This document shows positions 60,927 through 64,000 of a stretch of DNA of 64,000 nt, in pieces. The notes beneath the pieces were generated by a model. It searched no databases, had not been told where the DNA came from, and saw nothing but the letters and a program-made list of their open reading frames with translations. Positions within the stretch are counted from its first letter, which is position 1; the number at the start of each line of letters is the position of its first letter. The position numbers and the translations under genes were made by a program. This DNA comes from Paraburkholderia sp. BCC1884. Its GTDB lineage: Bacteria; Pseudomonadota; Gammaproteobacteria; Burkholderiales; Burkholderiaceae. Where the stretch lies: NCBI RefSeq assembly GCF_900996225.1, contig NZ_CAAJGL010000145.1, forward strand, positions 186,001-250,000. The letters are read 5' to 3'.

Positions 60927-61385
60927 ATGTCCGCTTCCGCTTCGACCCGAGTATTGCACCGCAACCTGCCAATGTTGTTGCTGCGCGCCAGAGAAAAAAT
61001 GATGGAGCGTTTTCGTCCATTGATTACCGCGCATGGATTGACGGAACAACAGTGGCGCGTGATTCGCGCGCTCAATGAGCACGGCCCGATGGAGCCGCGT
61101 CACATCTCCGATCTCTGCACGATTTCGAGCCCGAGCATGGCCGGCGTGCTCGCGCGTATGGAGAGCATGGAACTGGTAACGAAAGAGCGTTTCGCGGAGG
61201 ATCAGCGCCGCGTGCTGGTGTCGCTGACGGACACGAGCGTGGCTCTGGTACGCGTGATTTCGAAGGAGCTCGAAGCTCACTATCGCGAACTGGAGCGCAG
61301 GGTCGGCCCGGAGATCGTCGAACGCGTATATCGCGCGGTGGACGATCTGCTCGCGGGTCTCGAAGAGGAAGAGGAAGCGGAGTGA
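60927..61385 (+). CDS. hpaR: MarR-family repressor of homoprotocatechuate degradation
   Basis: 152-residue winged-helix regulator. The sequence LPMLLLRAREKMMERFRPLI and HGLTEQQWRVIRALNEHGPM opens the fold; the recognition helix lies in CTISSPSMAGVLARMESMEL and the wing in ERFAEDQRRVLVSLTD. It ends in an acidic EEEEEAE tail. The family represses the hpa operon and is released by homoprotocatechuate-type ligands. It is divergent from hpaG1 with the palindrome between. Confidence 0.93.
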   Translation: MSASASTRVLHRNLPMLLLRAREKMMERFRPLITAHGLTEQQWRVIRALNEHGPMEPRHISDLCTISSPSMAGVLARMESMELVTKERFAEDQRRVLVSLTDTSVALVRVISKELEAHYRELERRVGPEIVERVYRAVDDLLAGLEEEEEAE

Positions 61386-61437
61386 ATCGGCGCGGCGAGA
61401 TATTCAGGCGGCTATCACGCGAATGCCGCCGCACATC

Positions 61438-62574
61438 TCACCAGCCCTGAAAGCGTCGCCATTCCACGCTCGCGCCATCCGGCGCCACCGCGTGATATTC
61501 GGGAAACTGCGCGCCCGTTGCGCACGCGTGATTCGGCAGAATGCGCAGTTTCATGCCGATCGGAAAGCGCTGCGTGATGTCGTCGTCAGCGCCGCTTGCT
61601 TCGGTGGCGCTGAGAATGCCGTGCTCCTGATTGGCGCCGCTGATCTGGTAGCCCGGCAACGGCGTGCCGTTCAACAGGCACGGCTGGCCGTAGCCGAAAT
61701 CGTGCGCCTGTTTCGAGGTGCCACGGTCGCGGCTCATGGCCATCCAGCCCGCGTCGAGAATCGCCCAGCCTTTATCCGCCTGATGACCGATCACCGTGGC
61801 GAGCACGCTCAGCGCGATATCGTCGAGCGCGCATACGCCGACGTTGTGCATCACCAGATCGAACAGGACGTAGACCCCGGCGCGGACCTCGGTGACGCCG
61901 TCCAGTTGTGTGGCTGCCAGGGCGGTGGGCGTCGAGCCGACGCTGACCGCCGGACACGCAATGCCCCCTTCGCGCAACCGCTCGGCCGCGCGCACGCAGC
62001 CGGCGCGTTCCTGTTCCGCCAGCGCGGCAAGTGCGTCCGGCGTATCGAGTTCGTAGCTGGAGCCCGCGTGGGTCATCACGCCGCCAACCGTCACGCCGTT
62101 CTCGTGGAGAATTCGCCCGACCTCGAGCAGTGTGTCCTGTTCCGGCGTGATGCCCGAGCGGTGTCCGTCCGTGTCGACTTCGATCCAGACCTCGAAGCTC
62201 GTGTTGTGCTGGTCGCTGAAAGCCGCGATGGCGGCCGCGGCGGTCGGATTGTCCACCACCAGTTTCAGATCGCAGCCCTGGCGGCGCAAGGCGAGCGCTC
62301 GTGGCAGCTTCGAGGGTGCGATGCTGACCGCGTAAAGAATATCGATCACGCCGGCGGCGAAAAACGCCTCGGCCTCCTTCAATGTGGAAACCGTGATGCC
62401 GCGTGCGCCAGCGGCGATCTGTGCGCGGACCACGTCGATGCATTTGGTCGTTTTCACATGCGGACGGAAGGCGACGCCGAGGGTGTTCATATGCCCCTGC
62501 ATCCGCGCGATGTTTCGCTGCATTCTCGCGATATCGATCAAAGCGGCGGGCGTGTCTATCTGGTCGAGTTTCAT
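61438..62574 (-). CDS. DSD1-family PLP enzyme (D-serine dehydratase/D-threonine aldolase-like)
   Basis: 378-residue fold-III PLP enzyme. The cofactor lysine is K41 in FRPHVKTTKC, followed by ITVSTLKEAEAFFAAGVIDI. EVDTDGHRSGITPEQD and GVMTHAGSSYEL line the active site. The C-terminal beta domain has PNHACATG, the His and Cys of the zinc site found in D-serine dehydratase. The family acts on D-serine, D-threonine or beta-hydroxyaspartate; the exact substrate is unknown. It starts four bases after the HAD gene, so the two form an operon. Confidence 0.88.
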   Translation of the reverse strand: MKLDQIDTPAALIDIARMQRNIARMQGHMNTLGVAFRPHVKTTKCIDVVRAQIAAGARGITVSTLKEAEAFFAAGVIDILYAVSIAPSKLPRALALRRQGCDLKLVVDNPTAAAAIAAFSDQHNTSFEVWIEVDTDGHRSGITPEQDTLLEVGRILHENGVTVGGVMTHAGSSYELDTPDALAALAEQERAGCVRAAERLREGGIACPAVSVGSTPTALAATQLDGVTEVRAGVYVLFDLVMHNVGVCALDDIALSVLATVIGHQADKGWAILDAGWMAMSRDRGTSKQAHDFGYGQPCLLNGTPLPGYQISGANQEHGILSATEASGADDDITQRFPIGMKLRILPNHACATGAQFPEYHAVAPDGASVEWRRFQGW

Positions 62575-62578
62575 GCTG

Positions 62579-63256
62579 TCACCGGGAAGGGTCGTGCGAT
62601 GGGTTCGTGCCGAAGCGGCTGAGCCACGGGATCAGTGCGTCGAGCGTCGGCGCTTCGATCTCGGGCGCTTGCGCGCCGGCCACGCGCGGCAGGCCGATGC
62701 GGTTGTGCCAGTAAGTGCGCAGGCCAACGGCGGCGGTGCCGAACATGTCGTAACTGGAGCCTGCCACAAAGGCGGCTTCGTGCGCGCCGACGCCGAGTTC
62801 TTCGAGTGCGAGGCGGTAAGGCCGCGGGTCGGGCTTATACACGCCGGCGGCTTCGGCGGTCACGATGGCGTCCCATTGAATCGGCAGAATCCGGGCCGCC
62901 CGGGTGCCGAGTTGAATGGAGCAATTGGTGACGACGGCCAGCTTGCAGTGTGGCGCGAGCGTCTGCAAGGCTTCGATGGCGCCTTGCCACGGCTTCAGCG
63001 TCGGCCAGTTCGTTTCGAGTGCGAGCGCGGCGGATTCCGGTAAGCCGACCTCGGCAGCGGCCTCGCGCACCAGTTGTTCGTACGCAATGTACCGGCCGCA
63101 GCCGTAGGTCAGGCGCAGATAGGCGGCGCGCCATGCACGACCCGCCGGTTCGGAACCGGCCGCGTGATTCCAGGCGGTCCACGAATCGAGCAGGGCGGTC
63201 AGGAGGTCGAAAAGGACCGCCTTGGGATAGACGGCTGGGACGGAGGCGGGAGTCAT
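62579..63256 (-). CDS. HAD hydrolase, haloacid dehalogenase type II-like
   Basis: 225-residue HAD-superfamily hydrolase. Motif I is VLFDLLTALLDSW, with the nucleophile Asp but Leu-Leu in place of the usual xxGT spacing residues. Motif II is VVTNCSIQLG and motif III Lys is in GVYKPDPRPYRLAL. Motif IV reads AGSSYDMFGTAAVGLRTYW. Overall layout fits L-2-haloacid dehalogenase-type proteins, but the divergent motif I and Tyr/Asp in motif IV make a real dehalogenase uncertain. It is the first gene of a pair with the DSD1 enzyme. Confidence 0.8.
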   Translation of the reverse strand: MTPASVPAVYPKAVLFDLLTALLDSWTAWNHAAGSEPAGRAWRAAYLRLTYGCGRYIAYEQLVREAAAEVGLPESAALALETNWPTLKPWQGAIEALQTLAPHCKLAVVTNCSIQLGTRAARILPIQWDAIVTAEAAGVYKPDPRPYRLALEELGVGAHEAAFVAGSSYDMFGTAAVGLRTYWHNRIGLPRVAGAQAPEIEAPTLDALIPWLSRFGTNPSHDPSR

Positions 63257-63284
63257 GATCGAACCGGCGGTGTGGGTTGCGTCG

Positions 63285-63290
63285 ATTATA
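63285..63290 (-). promoter_or_regulatory. Putative -10 box of the HAD-DSD1 operon
   Basis: A consensus TATAAT on the minus strand lies about 30 bases before the HAD start codon. No good -35 hexamer was found, which would fit activation by the neighbouring LysR protein. Confidence 0.4.
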
Positions 63291-63358
63291 GAGTTTGATC
63301 CACTTCCGTTGATTTAATCGAATTGACTCATGGATTCAGTGAGATTGAACCATGCGGT

Positions 63359-64000
63359 TCAGCGCCGCCACGGCGGCAAGGGTCTGAACCTCGCCTGCAG
63401 ATATTGCATGAAATGGCGTGTACGTGCCGGCAAACCGGCGCGCTGATGCGTGAGCGCCGTCACGTTGGCGTCGGGTGCCTTCCAGCCGGGCAGCAGGCGC
63501 ACGAGGCGCCCTTTGGCGATGTCGTCGGCGACATCCCATTCGGAGCGCAGGATCACACCACGGCCTTCGCAGGCCCACTGGCGGATCACATCGCCGTCGT
63601 TACAACTCAGATGCGCGGACACGCGTACGTTGCTACGCGCGCGGCCTTTGCTGAACTGCCAGAGCGAGACGTCTTCATTGTTTTCACGCAGCACGATGCA
63701 GGGCAGCCGGCTCAGTTGCTCCGGTGAGTCCGGTGCGCCCAGACGTTTGACGAGCGAAGGCGCCGCGCAGACAAAGCGCGCATTCGGCGCGATCGCGTAG
63801 CCGACCCGATTGGACAGCGGCAATTCGCCGATATGCACGATGATATCGAAGCGGTTCGTCGTCTCGGTCAAAGGCTGGTCGGATAGCGTGAGCGCGATGT
63901 CCACCTCCGGGTTGTCCTGCTGGAAGTCGGCGACGGCAGGCGCAAGATGGCGGCGCCCGAAACCGAGCGGCGCATTGATCGTGAGCGTGCCGACGAGCCC
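63359..64000 (-). CDS. LysR-family regulator, 5' end outside window
   Basis: About 213 C-terminal residues of a LysR regulator; the helix-turn-helix lies beyond the window edge. The frame is open to the last base, with GLVGTLTINAPLGFGRRHLA and AVADFQQDNPEVDIALTLSD beginning the effector-binding domain. FDIIVHIGELPLSNRVGYAI, FVCAAPSLVKRLGAP and GRLVRLLPGWKAPDANVTAL complete it. It belongs to the group near aromatic-acid regulators in form. It is upstream of the HAD-DSD1 operon on the same strand and may regulate it. Confidence 0.9.
   Translation of the reverse strand, partial: GLVGTLTINAPLGFGRRHLAPAVADFQQDNPEVDIALTLSDQPLTETTNRFDIIVHIGELPLSNRVGYAIAPNARFVCAAPSLVKRLGAPDSPEQLSRLPCIVLRENNEDVSLWQFSKGRARSNVRVSAHLSCNDGDVIRQWACEGRGVILRSEWDVADDIAKGRLVRLLPGWKAPDANVTALTHQRAGLPARTRHFMQYLQARFRPLPPWRR

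Overview
The window is high-GC DNA with dense, short-spaced genes. Gene content and order point to a Burkholderiaceae betaproteobacterium, most likely Paraburkholderia: a bcsD-P-Q-A-B-Z-C cellulose operon, a split-hpaG homoprotocatechuate operon under HpaR, paired YceI/cytochrome b561 genes, an AcpA-type phosphoesterase and DUF1254, DUF2252 and DUF72 genes. This is a judgement from protein recognition, not a database match. No rRNA, tRNA, CRISPR array or intact insertion sequence was seen.

Layout. 1-4.6 kb: 3' end of an RND efflux adaptor gene, its outer-membrane factor, and an OmpR-type two-component system. 4.6-9.7 kb: dinB, a BON-domain protein, a fluoroacetate-dehalogenase-like hydrolase with a strong terminator, an outer-membrane protein and a Ser/Thr-rich lipoprotein. 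9.8-14.5 kb: two YceI proteins with cytochrome b561, a PAS-GGDEF diguanylate cyclase and an ArsB/IT-type transporter. 14.2-16.6 kb: GntR regulator, TauE/SafE exporter and DUF1634 protein, with a 20-bp palindrome at the regulator start. 16.8-24.3 kb: an AcoR-like regulator without the AAA+ domain, a flavin monooxygenase, a VOC protein, an AcpA-like phosphoesterase and a di-heme peroxidase.

24.4-36.3 kb is a looser accessory zone, in parts visibly richer in A+T, with long gaps and gene remnants. It holds a serine hydrolase lacking its catalytic N-terminus, a LysR C-terminal remnant next to an MFS gene, a DUF1254 protein, a lipoprotein, an uncharacterised protein with glycosylase-like motifs, an FAD monooxygenase and a DUF1090-SRPBCC pair.

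36.3-54.7 kb: DUF72 and DUF2252 genes, then the complete cellulose operon read leftward (bcsD, bcsP, bcsQ, bcsA, bcsB, bcsZ, bcsC) with most genes overlapping or nearly touching. A membrane GGDEF-EAL protein diverges from it. BcsA carries a PilZ domain with c-di-GMP-binding motifs, so enzyme, export machinery and a possible second-messenger source or sink sit together.

54.8-61.4 kb: the meta-cleavage operon for homoprotocatechuate (3,4-dihydroxyphenylacetate), hpaG1-G2-E-D-F-H-I, read leftward and divergent from hpaR. A promoter with an adjoining 14-bp palindrome lies between them. The genes cover ring cleavage by HpaD through to aldol cleavage by HpaI. The 4-hydroxyphenylacetate hydroxylase genes hpaBC are not in the window. 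61.4-64.0 kb: a DSD1-type PLP enzyme, a HAD hydrolase and a LysR regulator cut by the window end.
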